From contig OY781463.1 of NCBI GenBank assembly GCA_963676725.1, positions 1,798,001 through 1,862,000 of the forward strand: a stretch of DNA of 64,000 nucleotides. Reading direction: 5' to 3'. Shown piece by piece: positions 8,449-16,051 of this stretch. The translations under genes were made by a program, and so were the position numbers. The DNA comes from G963662905 sp963676725. GTDB taxonomy: Bacteria; Bacteroidota; Bacteroidia; Bacteroidales; WRLA01. Every line of letters begins with the position of its first letter. Position 1 is the stretch's first letter. The notes under the pieces were generated by a model, which had not been told where the DNA came from, ran no database searches, and worked only from the letters and a program-made list of their open reading frames with translations.

Positions 8449-9147
8449 TTAAAAGAGTAGGGGATCGGAAAATTGAAGTTCCTTGAGCATTCGAGCAAAT
8501 TCCTCTGAAACAGGAGCTTGGATACAAATTTCTGTTTGATATTTGGGATGGATAAATTTCATCTGCCATGCATGGAGAAGCATGCTGTCCATATTCCAGC
8601 GTTCTTTAAACAATTTATTTTGCTTGCTGCAACCATGTGGACGATCTCCAATTATGGGATGTCGCAGATGATTGAAATGTCGCCTGATTTGATGGGTTCG
8701 TCCGGTTTCTATGGAAATCTGTACCAAGGAATACCTTGATGTCGTATGTTTGCCGAATGAAATAGGCAATTCGCTCTTTTCAAGGCATTTATAATGTGTT
8801 AATGCGCTTTGTGATTTTCCAGTTTCATTCGTAAGTTCTTTATCAATAGTACCGGAATCAGAAAGAAAACCACGGACAATTGCTAAATAGACCTTATCAA
8901 TTTGACGGTTCATAAACAACTGATGCACTTCAGTATGCATTTTTTTATTGGTAGCAAAAAGCAAGATGCCGGAGGTTTTCCTGTCGATACGATGCAACGG
9001 ATAAACATAATGGCCTAATTGGTCGCGTAAAAGCTGTAGGGCAAAAATATCTGTATTCCCAATCATTGGACTGGCGTGCACAGCAAGGCCGTGGGGTTTA
9101 TTAATTGCAACTAATTCATCATCCTGATACAGTATTGATAATTCCAT
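8449..9147 (-). CDS. truC: tRNA pseudouridine(65) synthase TruC-like (RluA family)
   Basis: This 232-residue RluA-family pseudouridine synthase carries the catalytic motif HRIDRKTSG with Asp55, the position of the catalytic Asp in E. coli TruC. The late motif FNHLRHPIIGDRPHG followed by a KLFKE segment is characteristic of TruC rather than RluA or RluC. There is no N-terminal S4 domain, as expected for TruC. It should isomerise a tRNA uridine (U65 in E. coli) in the cytosol. It converges on amrS with a 32-bp gap. The window also holds a decayed TruA-like protein. Confidence 0.88.
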   Translation of the reverse strand: MELSILYQDDELVAINKPHGLAVHASPMIGNTDIFALQLLRDQLGHYVYPLHRIDRKTSGILLFATNKKMHTEVHQLFMNRQIDKVYLAIVRGFLSDSGTIDKELTNETGKSQSALTHYKCLEKSELPISFGKHTTSRYSLVQISIETGRTHQIRRHFNHLRHPIIGDRPHGCSKQNKLFKERWNMDSMLLHAWQMKFIHPKYQTEICIQAPVSEEFARMLKELQFSDPLLF

Positions 9148-9283
9148 TGTGCAAAGATCAGAGAAAATTTATTGAAATTGAAAGAGTGTCTAAAAAACAA
9201 TGTTAGGGGAATTTATTCCAAAAAAAATATGGATTGCAAACAAAAAACACAAACAAATGGTAAACAGGGTATTAGCTTTAGCC

Positions 9284-9359
9284 TATTTAACATAATATAA
9301 ATTATGAGAAAAATAACCATAATTAAAAATATATACTAATAAATTTATTATGTTAAATA
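9284..9359. repeat. AT-rich inverted repeat (14-bp arms)
   Basis: TATTTAACATAATA at 9284-9297 is exactly complementary to TATTATGTTAAATA at 9346-9359, separated by 48 bp. It lies in the 287-bp gap between the DUF3298 gene and truC. There is no T-run of terminator type, so it may be a small repeat remnant or an operator-like dyad. Confidence 0.45.
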
Positions 9360-9434
9360 TAAACATCTTCTCTAATGCCTGAGAATGCAATATTTTCCCC
9401 AAAACTTTATCGGTCGTTAATTACGCAAAAAAAA

Positions 9435-10562
9435 TTAGTACCAGAGTTCTGCAATTTCTGTACAACTATTTCTGCTGAGTTCACGAAGAAATTCTTTGGA
9501 TAATGGAATCCTTATAATTCCATTCTCGAATCCAGCGATTTCAAAATAATTATAGACAAAGCAAATGCCTGCATTCGTAATAAAATAATTCGTACTGACT
9601 GGAATACTATCCATAAAAAATCCGGCTTTTGAAAGAAGAATGCTGTCGTTAAGCTGATAAATTTCACGGATTTTTTCTTCAATTAGAGAGCTCAGTTTCG
9701 GCATATTTGTCGTGTCAAAAACATCTTCCAATTGAATTTCCCTTCCGTCTTTTAAACTAACGACCCGATATTTTTCCTGCACTGTTGCCCGTTTTCCTCC
9801 GCTATAAGCAGTATTATTCATGCCCAATGACAAAATATTACCGTAGTTAAAAATGATGTGTACTTCTTGTTTTTTTCGCCAGTTAAAAGCATCTATATTT
9901 TCCTTATTAAAAATCGCTTCATTTTTTGCGCGATATGCTGCAATCAGTTCGTCCTTATAGACGATTAATCCATGACGAATATTCCGTGTAGGAAAATTTT
10001 CATTATAAAAAAGTGATGCAATTTGGTCATTAACAGCATCTTCAACTTTTCCTGCATGTTTCGTAAAATCGGGAATCGGACAAGCCAACTGAATATCCAT
10101 GAAAGGCTTTTTACTCATTTCAAAAAGCCTTCCCTGCTCATCTGATTGCATATAGCGAAATTTCATACTTCCCTCCGGAAAAGATTCGCGCATATTAAAA
10201 GGCAAACGTTCCCGACCGGCTCCATCCTGCCAATAACCGTTTAATTCTTCTTTATCGAGGCTTATTTCGGCCTCAAAATGAGCCCCTCTGCCATCAAATT
10301 CATCCAAAACAAGGGTGTTTCCTTTTCTGAGACCTTCTACTTCAATAAATTGATATCCTGTTATTTCAACACCTGTAATAGAGTCTTTGGCTTTCAGGAA
10401 ATAATTTCCAAAATACACACTATCCTGATGTGTAAGATTCATTTGTATTGCTGTTCCATTCCCAATATACCCATCGAAGCGTTCGTACACCAATTTTTGA
10501 GCAAAACCGCTTTGAAATAGAGCCAATCCAATAAGAGCTAAAAATAAGTGTATTGTTTTCAT
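9435..10562 (-). CDS. Exported DUF3298/RsiV-like protein
   Basis: The probable start is the ATG at 10562, giving about 375 residues. It directly precedes a Sec signal peptide (MKTIHLFLALIGLALFQSGFA) and lies 20 bp after a TATTTTTG promoter box; the frame is open 45 bp further upstream. The middle is a mixed alpha/beta region. Residues about 260-365 resemble the DUF3298 domain found in anti-sigma factor RsiV and lysozyme-binding proteins (IFDTTN-like LEDVFDTTN, then CFVYNYFEIAGFENGIIRIP). It is probably periplasmic, possibly a lipoprotein-free envelope protein. The ligand is unknown and it appears monocistronic. Confidence 0.78.
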   Translation of the reverse strand: MKTIHLFLALIGLALFQSGFAQKLVYERFDGYIGNGTAIQMNLTHQDSVYFGNYFLKAKDSITGVEITGYQFIEVEGLRKGNTLVLDEFDGRGAHFEAEISLDKEELNGYWQDGAGRERLPFNMRESFPEGSMKFRYMQSDEQGRLFEMSKKPFMDIQLACPIPDFTKHAGKVEDAVNDQIASLFYNENFPTRNIRHGLIVYKDELIAAYRAKNEAIFNKENIDAFNWRKKQEVHIIFNYGNILSLGMNNTAYSGGKRATVQEKYRVVSLKDGREIQLEDVFDTTNMPKLSSLIEEKIREIYQLNDSILLSKAGFFMDSIPVSTNYFITNAGICFVYNYFEIAGFENGIIRIPLSKEFLRELSRNSCTEIAELWY

Positions 10563-10582
10563 AACCAAATGATTTAATAAAA

Positions 10583-10590
10583 CAAAAATA
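10583..10590 (-). promoter_or_regulatory. Bacteroidota -7 box (TATTTTTG)
   Basis: A minus-strand TATTTTTG lies 20 bp before the ATG at 10562. It supports that start over the more upstream in-frame codon. Confidence 0.5.
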
Positions 10591-10652
10591 CGAAGCAAAA
10601 TCGTCATTTTCAGACAATAATTAGTGAGTTATAAACAGTAAATTGTGGGAAT

Positions 10653-10684
10653 AAAAAAAACCCTTGCATTATCTGCAAAGGTTT
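10653..10684 (-). terminator. Rho-independent terminator of the tRNA-Leu gene
   Basis: Read on the minus strand, an 11-bp near-perfect stem (AAACCTTTGCA with TGCAAGGGTTT, one G-U) and a 5-nt loop are followed by a T-run, starting 8 bp after the tRNA 3' end. Confidence 0.85.
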
Positions 10685-10692
10685 GTTTTGTG

Positions 10693-10776
10693 TGCCCAGA
10701 ACAAGAATCGAACTTGCACTCCGTAACCGGAACATGGCCCTCAACCATGCGCGTCTACCATTTCCGCCATCTGGGC
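10693..10776 (-). tRNA. tRNA-Leu (anticodon GAG)
   Basis: The minus strand folds into a class II cloverleaf of 84 nt. The acceptor stem is GCCCAGA/TCTGGGC, the anticodon arm is CATGG-TTGAGGG-CCATG (anticodon GAG, leucine), the variable arm is long, and the T arm is GCAAG-TTCGATT-CTTGT with one G-U pair. The discriminator base is A, as in leucine tRNAs. CCA is not encoded. A dedicated terminator follows. Confidence 0.95.
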
Positions 10777-10837
10777 TGCCGTTTGAGGCTGCAAATATAC
10801 AAACTTATTTTTTTTCTCAAACTATTTTTTAAAAAAT

Positions 10838-11449
10838 TTACCAAGTGAGAAAAACCGCAGTCCAAAAGGCCAAAGGCACTACTGTGCCCCAAATGATTGC
10901 CTCAGTTTGACGTGATCGTTCAATACGCTCACGTTCAAGTTTTTGTTGTTCAATTTGCCATTCTTTATCAACAACTGAAGCGCTTTTTTTCTGTTCCTGT
11001 GAAAGTAAGTATCGAATTTTTTCAAGGTAAGTCTGCACTTCTTTTGGAGGATTCGGTTCGTTTGCAAGATATTCCATATCACTAAGTGCATCCTCAAGGC
11101 GATCTACATTAAAATAAGCAATACCGCGTAAGTACCTGGATTCGATAACATAAGGTTTTTTATCAAGAACCACTGAAAAATCACTAATGGCTTCATCATA
11201 TTGTTTTAGCTGCATTTCGGCATAGCCCCGATCCTGATAAAGCAAATAATAATAAGGCATCAGGCCAATGGCTTGATTGAAATTAGTTATAGCAGCCCGG
11301 TATTTTCCCTGAAGTGCTTCTTCCCTACCCTGGTCCATATATTGCTTATAATCCCCGGCACGATCCTGCGCAGAAATATTTATTAGGAACGCCAGAGAAA
11401 ACAAAACGAAAAAGGAAGCGGATACAATTGAATAAGGAGATCTTTTCAT
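10838..11449 (-). CDS. TPR protein with signal sequence and C-terminal membrane segment
   Basis: This 203-residue protein has an N-terminal signal/anchor (residues about 8-27, ending in SAQ). About three TPR units follow (GREEALQGKYRAAITNFNQAI, then DRGYAEMQLKQYDEAISDFS and LRGIAYFNVDRLEDALSDME). A charged coiled coil comes next, and a C-terminal hydrophobic helix (WGTVVPLAFWTAVFLTW). It is probably envelope-associated and a protein-interaction scaffold. A terminator hairpin and a TACTTTTG promoter box lie between it and the MITE-like element upstream, so it likely has its own promoter. Confidence 0.8.
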   Translation of the reverse strand: MKRSPYSIVSASFFVLFSLAFLINISAQDRAGDYKQYMDQGREEALQGKYRAAITNFNQAIGLMPYYYLLYQDRGYAEMQLKQYDEAISDFSVVLDKKPYVIESRYLRGIAYFNVDRLEDALSDMEYLANEPNPPKEVQTYLEKIRYLLSQEQKKSASVVDKEWQIEQQKLERERIERSRQTEAIIWGTVVPLAFWTAVFLTW

Positions 11450-11460
11450 GATTTTTTTTT

Positions 11461-11468
11461 CAAAAGTA
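11461..11468 (-). promoter_or_regulatory. Bacteroidota -7 box (TACTTTTG) for the TPR gene
   Basis: A minus-strand TACTTTTG lies 11 bp before the ATG at 11449, immediately after the terminator hairpin. A leader of only a few bases would result. Confidence 0.4.
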
Positions 11469-11471
11469 CAA

Positions 11472-11499
11472 AAAAAGGCGATTTTTCAACCGCCTTTTT
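11472..11499 (-). terminator. Terminator hairpin, probably the original pepE terminator
   Basis: A 9-bp stem AAAAAGGCG/CGCCTTTTT with a 10-nt loop and T-runs on both sides could work in both directions. On the minus strand it follows pepE, but it is now separated from the pepE stop by the 319-bp MITE-like insertion. Confidence 0.75.
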
Positions 11500-11533
11500 A
11501 TATAGTCTTATGTCGACTGTGGGAATAATTTTG

Positions 11534-11852
11534 TAGAGGTCAGTATGTAAGTGCATATCAGATGCATTATATCAAATAAATTATCACCTTCTATAATAAT
11601 TTGATTTAAAGAATTATTAAAAGCAGATTTCTCCCTCCAGCTCTACGCTCTGCTTCGAGCTTTCTGTCGAAATGACAATTTGGTATTTTCAAGTGGCAAA
11701 GGCAGCTTACGGTCACTGAGCGGAGTCGAAGTGCGCCGCCTTTGCCTAAATAACTGGTTAAAAGTCATTTCGACGATACCGAAGCTTCGGTAGAGGAGAA
11801 ATCTATTCATAAACGAGTGTTAATAAACTATGTATTTATCTACTGACCTCTA
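11534..11852. mobile_element. MITE-like non-autonomous element with 12-bp TIRs and 8-bp target duplication
   Basis: TAGAGGTCAGTA at 11534-11545 is the exact inverted complement of TACTGACCTCTA at 11841-11852. Weaker matching continues inward for about 12 bases. The 8-mer TAATTTTG directly abuts both outer ends (11526-11533 and 11853-11860; 9 bp if one more A is counted), as expected for a target-site duplication. The 319-bp interior has no open frame of note and contains nested palindromes. It has inserted between pepE and what looks like the pepE terminator. The parent transposase is not in the window. Families that leave 8-9 bp duplications include ISL3, IS66, IS256 and IS1, so assignment is open. 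Confidence 0.75.
11625..11804. repeat. Nested palindromic repeat inside the MITE-like element
   Basis: The outer arms are AGATTTCTCC (11625-11634) with TCGAAATGAC (11667-11676), mirrored by GTCATTTCGA (11764-11773) and GGAGAAATCT (11795-11804). Inside them GGCAAAGGC (11695-11703) is mirrored by GCCTTTGCC (11738-11746), flanking a GGTCACTGAGCGGAGTCGAA motif. Sequences of the form GTCATTTCGAC...GGAGAAATC are familiar intergenic palindromes in Bacteroidota genomes. Here one appears to contain another. Confidence 0.75.
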
Positions 11853-11862
11853 TAATTTTGTT

Positions 11863-12606
11863 TTAAACATCAAGCAGAAACTGAACATCGCTGCCCACTT
11901 CCAATTCTTTTGGACTTTCACCAAACTTAAATAGACGCATTTTATGACGACCTTTAAGCTCCATTTTATCGCCTTCAATTTGGAGTAATGAAGCTTCGCG
12001 AAGCCCAGCAACATATATTTCTTTATTAATTACCAGAAACTCTTCGATGCGCGCTTCACGAGTTTCCCCTCCATGTCCTTCAGGATGCTTATCCAAATAA
12101 TGAGGATTAATCTGGAATGGTATAATATTCAAGCAATTAAAGCTTTCAGGCTCGATAATTGGCATATCATTAGTCGTTTTCAATGAAGGGCAAGCAACAT
12201 TACTTCCTGCACTCCATCCCATATAATGCATGCCTTCGAGAACGCGTTGACGAATCACTTTCATTATATTTAGACGATGCATTTCATGAACCAGATGAAA
12301 GGTGTTTCCACCCCCAACAGCAATAGCTTCCGCATCCAGGACCGCCTGAACCGGATCTTTTTGTTTATGGATGCTATATATTTCGTAACCAAGCTCTTGA
12401 TAAACAGAATTCACCCGATTTTCATAAACATCATAGCTTTTTTCAAGGCTTTCTTCATCAAGGCCAACACCGGCATAAGGAATAAACAGCACTCTTTTTA
12501 CTCCTGTATTTTTCAGGAAATCAGAAATATACTCGCGGGGCCATCCTAAATAAGCTTCACCCGGATTTGTTGAATTGCTGATAAGCAGTAATCGTTTCAT
12601 AGCCAT
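11863..12606 (-). CDS. pepE: Dipeptidase E (peptidase S51)
   Basis: This 247-residue cytosolic serine peptidase has nucleophile Ser132 in GWSAGSN, preceded by the GGGNTFHL loop and followed by INPHYL with the family His169. E. coli PepE uses Ser120 and His157 in matching contexts and cleaves Asp-X dipeptides. The start may be Met1 or Met3; Met3 gives the family-typical MKRLLLISNST beginning. A TATATTTG promoter box lies 29 bp upstream. The gene is monocistronic, with the MITE-like element inserted 10 bp past its stop. Confidence 0.9.
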   Translation of the reverse strand: MAMKRLLLISNSTNPGEAYLGWPREYISDFLKNTGVKRVLFIPYAGVGLDEESLEKSYDVYENRVNSVYQELGYEIYSIHKQKDPVQAVLDAEAIAVGGGNTFHLVHEMHRLNIMKVIRQRVLEGMHYMGWSAGSNVACPSLKTTNDMPIIEPESFNCLNIIPFQINPHYLDKHPEGHGGETREARIEEFLVINKEIYVAGLREASLLQIEGDKMELKGRHKMRLFKFGESPKELEVGSDVQFLLDV

Positions 12607-12634
12607 AAAATTTTATTAATAATTTATTATAAGG

Positions 12635-12642
12635 CAAATATA
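12635..12642 (-). promoter_or_regulatory. Bacteroidota -7 box (TATATTTG) for pepE
   Basis: A minus-strand TATATTTG lies about 29 bp before the pepE start. Confidence 0.5.
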
Positions 12643-12733
12643 CGACCTCTCCTGCATTTGCTTGCCATAAAGTCTTCAAAATTACTCAAAGCTTCTAATG
12701 CGCAGATCGTGAAAACTGCGAATAAACCAATTG

Positions 12734-14476
12734 TTATTGGGAAGGTTTCCTTAACAAACGAATTCCATTTGATATTAAATCGTTTAGTTCTTTGTTCTTC
12801 TGTTTTTTCAATAAAAGCATGGTTTCAATTTCGCTGCTCATTCCATTTTTCTTGCCTCTTTGATGGTGGATTTCCAATAGTTCAAGCGGCAACAACCAAT
12901 CGTCGGGAAATTCGTTTTTCAAAGTATCCCAGATATTCTGTAAATTACTGATTGATAATTTATTCAATCGCACATCCGTAACATCTTTATACAGTTGGTG
13001 CAATTTCATTGCCCGATGATCATACATAATTTTATGCGTTTTTTCTTGAGGGACAGGAAAAGCAAAACCCCAGGCTTTCGGATCAGCCAAACCACTGAAA
13101 GCAGACACAATTCTGGCGCCAACAGCCATATCAAACATACCCCATTCGGGTTGAAACAATATTTCATCGCGAAACTGAACGCGGCAATCGCTGAAAGAAA
13201 GCAACAATAAACGCCCTTCTTTGCGGACTTTATTTCGTAAAATACCATTTAGTTGCACTCCTGATGAGAACTGTATTTCCGCAACAGCATCTTGTATTAA
13301 TCCGAGGCTTTCCAGTTCTTCATCACTAATATTCTCTGGATTTCTCTTATAATTTTTCCACATACCGATTGGCGAACCAAAACCCTTCAAATGGTATTTT
13401 TTCCCTTGCTCTTTCAGCTGCTGATCAGCATAGGACAAAGCCGTAGGACCTGAGAAAGAAAGATAAACAGCTTCATCCCCGATGCTTTTAAAAGAGCTCA
13501 ATATACCGGAAACCTGCAAGCCTGAGCTATACACAATGGTGGAGAGATTCTCAGAAGCTTTGGCTTTTTCAAGCGCCTCCTTCCCTCCTTTTCTTAGCGC
13601 CATTGTATTGGCAAATTCGTTCAGGACTTTTGTTAAATGTGCAAAATCAGGACTTACAAAAAGCTGAGGCTGCCGACTCGTTATATCAAAAGAAACATCG
13701 GCAGCAGCAACAGTATAAGGGATTTTGGCAACATTATTTTGAAGAGCCGAAAAACTCTCTCCGATACTCGAAAGCAATCCTGCACCATAAATTTTTGGCT
13801 TCTTTAAATCCCCAATGAGGCCATATTCTACAGTCCACCAATGCAAATTACGAATTTTAGCCATCTCACTATCCGTATGCACTTCCTTTTCAATACGCTG
13901 CAGATCTTTTTCAGCTTCCTCAATATCCATCGCTGGACTATTGGGGTCAGCTTTTAAAATGGATAAATGGCGAATAGCTTTATATTGCTGAAAATCAAAA
14001 GATGATGAGAATGCTTTACTTCCAATCTTACCAAATTCCTGCAAATAAGCAGCATATTCAGGATCAGCGATAATCGGCGCATGACCGGCTGCCTCATGAA
14101 CAATATCAGGAGCAGGCGTATATTCAATCTGATCAATTGAACGAATATCGGCAGCAATTACTAAAACATTATAGGCCTGAAATTCCATAAAAGCAGCCGG
14201 AGGAATAAAGCCATCAACAGCAACCGCGGCCCAAGCAATTTCTTTTAAAATGCGGTTCATGCCATACATATGAGGAATCCGATCGATACTTATTCCCGTT
14301 TTATGTAATCCTTCGAGATAGCTTTCATGAGCCACTTCAGAAAGATAATCGACATTTCGGCGCATGATATATCGCCAAACAGCATGATCTTGGGGCGTAT
14401 AGGAATGATATGGCTGATCAATAATAATATTCCGCAGATGAAGAGGCAAACGCTCCAATATTTCGTTCATTTCCAT
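12734..14476 (-). CDS. Aromatic amino acid hydroxylase with long C-terminal extension
   Basis: Residues about 15-250 form a biopterin-dependent aromatic amino acid hydroxylase catalytic domain. The 2-His-1-Glu iron site is His127 and His132 (PDIVHEAAGHAPI) and Glu217 (WWTVEYGLIG). It should use O2 and a pterin, probably to convert phenylalanine to tyrosine. Residues about 250-580 are a long extension with no motif I recognise. Bacterial phenylalanine hydroxylases of about 260-300 residues lack it, although proteins near 580 residues with this layout are common in Bacteroidota. The start is Met1 or Met3. It appears monocistronic. An O2-dependent enzyme suggests at least microaerobic exposure. 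Confidence 0.88.
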   Translation of the reverse strand: MEMNEILERLPLHLRNIIIDQPYHSYTPQDHAVWRYIMRRNVDYLSEVAHESYLEGLHKTGISIDRIPHMYGMNRILKEIAWAAVAVDGFIPPAAFMEFQAYNVLVIAADIRSIDQIEYTPAPDIVHEAAGHAPIIADPEYAAYLQEFGKIGSKAFSSSFDFQQYKAIRHLSILKADPNSPAMDIEEAEKDLQRIEKEVHTDSEMAKIRNLHWWTVEYGLIGDLKKPKIYGAGLLSSIGESFSALQNNVAKIPYTVAAADVSFDITSRQPQLFVSPDFAHLTKVLNEFANTMALRKGGKEALEKAKASENLSTIVYSSGLQVSGILSSFKSIGDEAVYLSFSGPTALSYADQQLKEQGKKYHLKGFGSPIGMWKNYKRNPENISDEELESLGLIQDAVAEIQFSSGVQLNGILRNKVRKEGRLLLLSFSDCRVQFRDEILFQPEWGMFDMAVGARIVSAFSGLADPKAWGFAFPVPQEKTHKIMYDHRAMKLHQLYKDVTDVRLNKLSISNLQNIWDTLKNEFPDDWLLPLELLEIHHQRGKKNGMSSEIETMLLLKKQKNKELNDLISNGIRLLRKPSQ

Positions 14477-14613
14477 ATTATTCGGGCTTTATTCTTAAGT
14501 TTTGTTATTTTTATTTATACTGAATAACAATTAAAAGTTAGGAATCGTTCAGAATTTTTTAACGAATGTGGAAAAAATTACGAAATTTGCCCTTCATTAA
14601 AATACATATACAG

Positions 14614-15024
14614 ATGAACAAGCGGATACTATATAGCCTGATGGCCATTTTTTTTGTTTTGAACGCGTGCAATGACCCAAAGAAAGAAGCCTTTGATTTG
14701 GTTCGTGAAGGCGTCCGATTGGTTTATAAAAACGATAATGAAGGTGCAAAACAGCTCTTTATAAAAGCAATAGAATTAGATCCCGAGAATGCGGAAGCTT
14801 GGTTTCAAAAAGCGAATTGTTATGCTGATGAGAACAATTACCCACAGGCAGTTAGTGATTATTCTGAAGCGATCCGCCTCAACCCAAATTATGCCGATGC
14901 TTATTTTAATCGGGGGCAAATTAAATACTATCAGCATGATCAGGAAGGAAGCTGCGCCGATTATCTCAAAGCAGATTCATTAGGAAAAGAAAATATGCAG
15001 GATTATATAAAACACTGCAAATAA
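14614..15024 (+). CDS. Small TPR lipoprotein
   Basis: The start chosen is the ATG at 14614, which directly precedes a lipoprotein signal (MNKRILYSLMAIFFVLNAC, lipobox LNAC). The frame is open 48 bp further upstream but adds a non-signal-like basic stretch. The mature protein has about two to three TPR motifs (GAKQLFIKAIELDPENAEAWF, then AVSDYSEAIRLNPNYADAYFN) and ends with a Cys-containing GSCADYLKA segment typical of Sel1/TPR proteins in Bacteroidota. It is probably membrane-anchored in the periplasm. It is divergent from the hydroxylase gene and convergent with metF. Confidence 0.82.
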   Translation: MNKRILYSLMAIFFVLNACNDPKKEAFDLVREGVRLVYKNDNEGAKQLFIKAIELDPENAEAWFQKANCYADENNYPQAVSDYSEAIRLNPNYADAYFNRGQIKYYQHDQEGSCADYLKADSLGKENMQDYIKHCK

Positions 15025-15091
15025 AGACACTCCCCTATTTTAAGCCGGTTTTGATCGACGAAACCTAAGCGAATCTTATAAATTATTCAGC

Positions 15092-16045
15092 TTAAAAAAC
15101 AGCGCGAACTATTTTTTGCACATTCGTGGTTTTTCCCATCGTATAATAATGCAAAGCCGGAGCAGATGCTGCAATCAACTCCTTTGATTGAGCAATTGCC
15201 CATGCAATACCCGCTTCCCTTACTTTTTCAGCACTATCCTGCTTTTGGATGTCTATCACTAAATCTTCGGGAAGATCAATATGGAAGGTTTGCGGCAGGA
15301 TTGTAAGCTGTTTTTTAGAGCTAATAGGTTTCAAACCAGGAATAATTGGCACTTCAATTCCGGCATCGCGACAATGCTTCACAAAATCAAAATACTTTTG
15401 GTTATCAAAAAACATTTGTGTAACAATATATCCGGCACCGGCATCCACTTTTTGTTTTAAAAATTCTATATCACGCTGCATATTAGGAGCTTCGTTATGT
15501 TTTTCAGGATATCCTGCAACTCCGATACAAAAATCTGTAGGATGTGTGTTTATTAGTTCATCATCAAGATAAATTCCTTGATTGAGATTTACCACCTGTT
15601 TTACAAGATCAACAGCATGTTTATGACCATCCTTTTCAGGACGGAAATACTTATGACCTACAGGAGGATCTCCTCTAAGAATCAATAAATTATGTATTCC
15701 TAAAAAATGAAGGTCGATTAAGGCATTCTCTATTTCTTCACGGCTAGATCCACCACAAATAATATGTGGAACTGCCTGTACTCCTGTTTTATGTTGAATA
15801 GCAGCCGCAATACCTACAGTCCCGGGACGCTTTCTTATAATTCTTTTTATGATGCTACCATCCAATAATTCTTGATATTCAACCTCTTGCTGATGATGCG
15901 TGATATTAATACAGGCAGGATTAAATTCTAATAAAGGTTCCAGATTATTTGCTACCTGATCAAAATGTTCGCCTTTTAAAGGAGGTAAAAGCTCGAAGGA
16001 CAATAAAGTTTTATTGGTTTTTGAATATAATTCTGATAATTTCAT
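15092..16045 (-). CDS. metF: Methylenetetrahydrofolate reductase
   Basis: This 317-residue TIM-barrel flavoprotein reduces 5,10-methylene-THF to 5-methyl-THF, the methyl donor for MetH. Family hallmarks are the N-terminal LLSFELLPP catalytic Glu region, NLLILRGDPP, FCIGVAGYPEKH and GYIVTQMFFDN with PIIPGLKPI. It lies 6 bp downstream of metH on the same strand, so the two consecutive steps of methionine synthesis are co-transcribed. Confidence 0.95.
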   Translation of the reverse strand: MKLSELYSKTNKTLLSFELLPPLKGEHFDQVANNLEPLLEFNPACINITHHQQEVEYQELLDGSIIKRIIRKRPGTVGIAAAIQHKTGVQAVPHIICGGSSREEIENALIDLHFLGIHNLLILRGDPPVGHKYFRPEKDGHKHAVDLVKQVVNLNQGIYLDDELINTHPTDFCIGVAGYPEKHNEAPNMQRDIEFLKQKVDAGAGYIVTQMFFDNQKYFDFVKHCRDAGIEVPIIPGLKPISSKKQLTILPQTFHIDLPEDLVIDIQKQDSAEKVREAGIAWAIAQSKELIAASAPALHYYTMGKTTNVQKIVRAVF

Positions 16046-16051
16046 AAAGGC

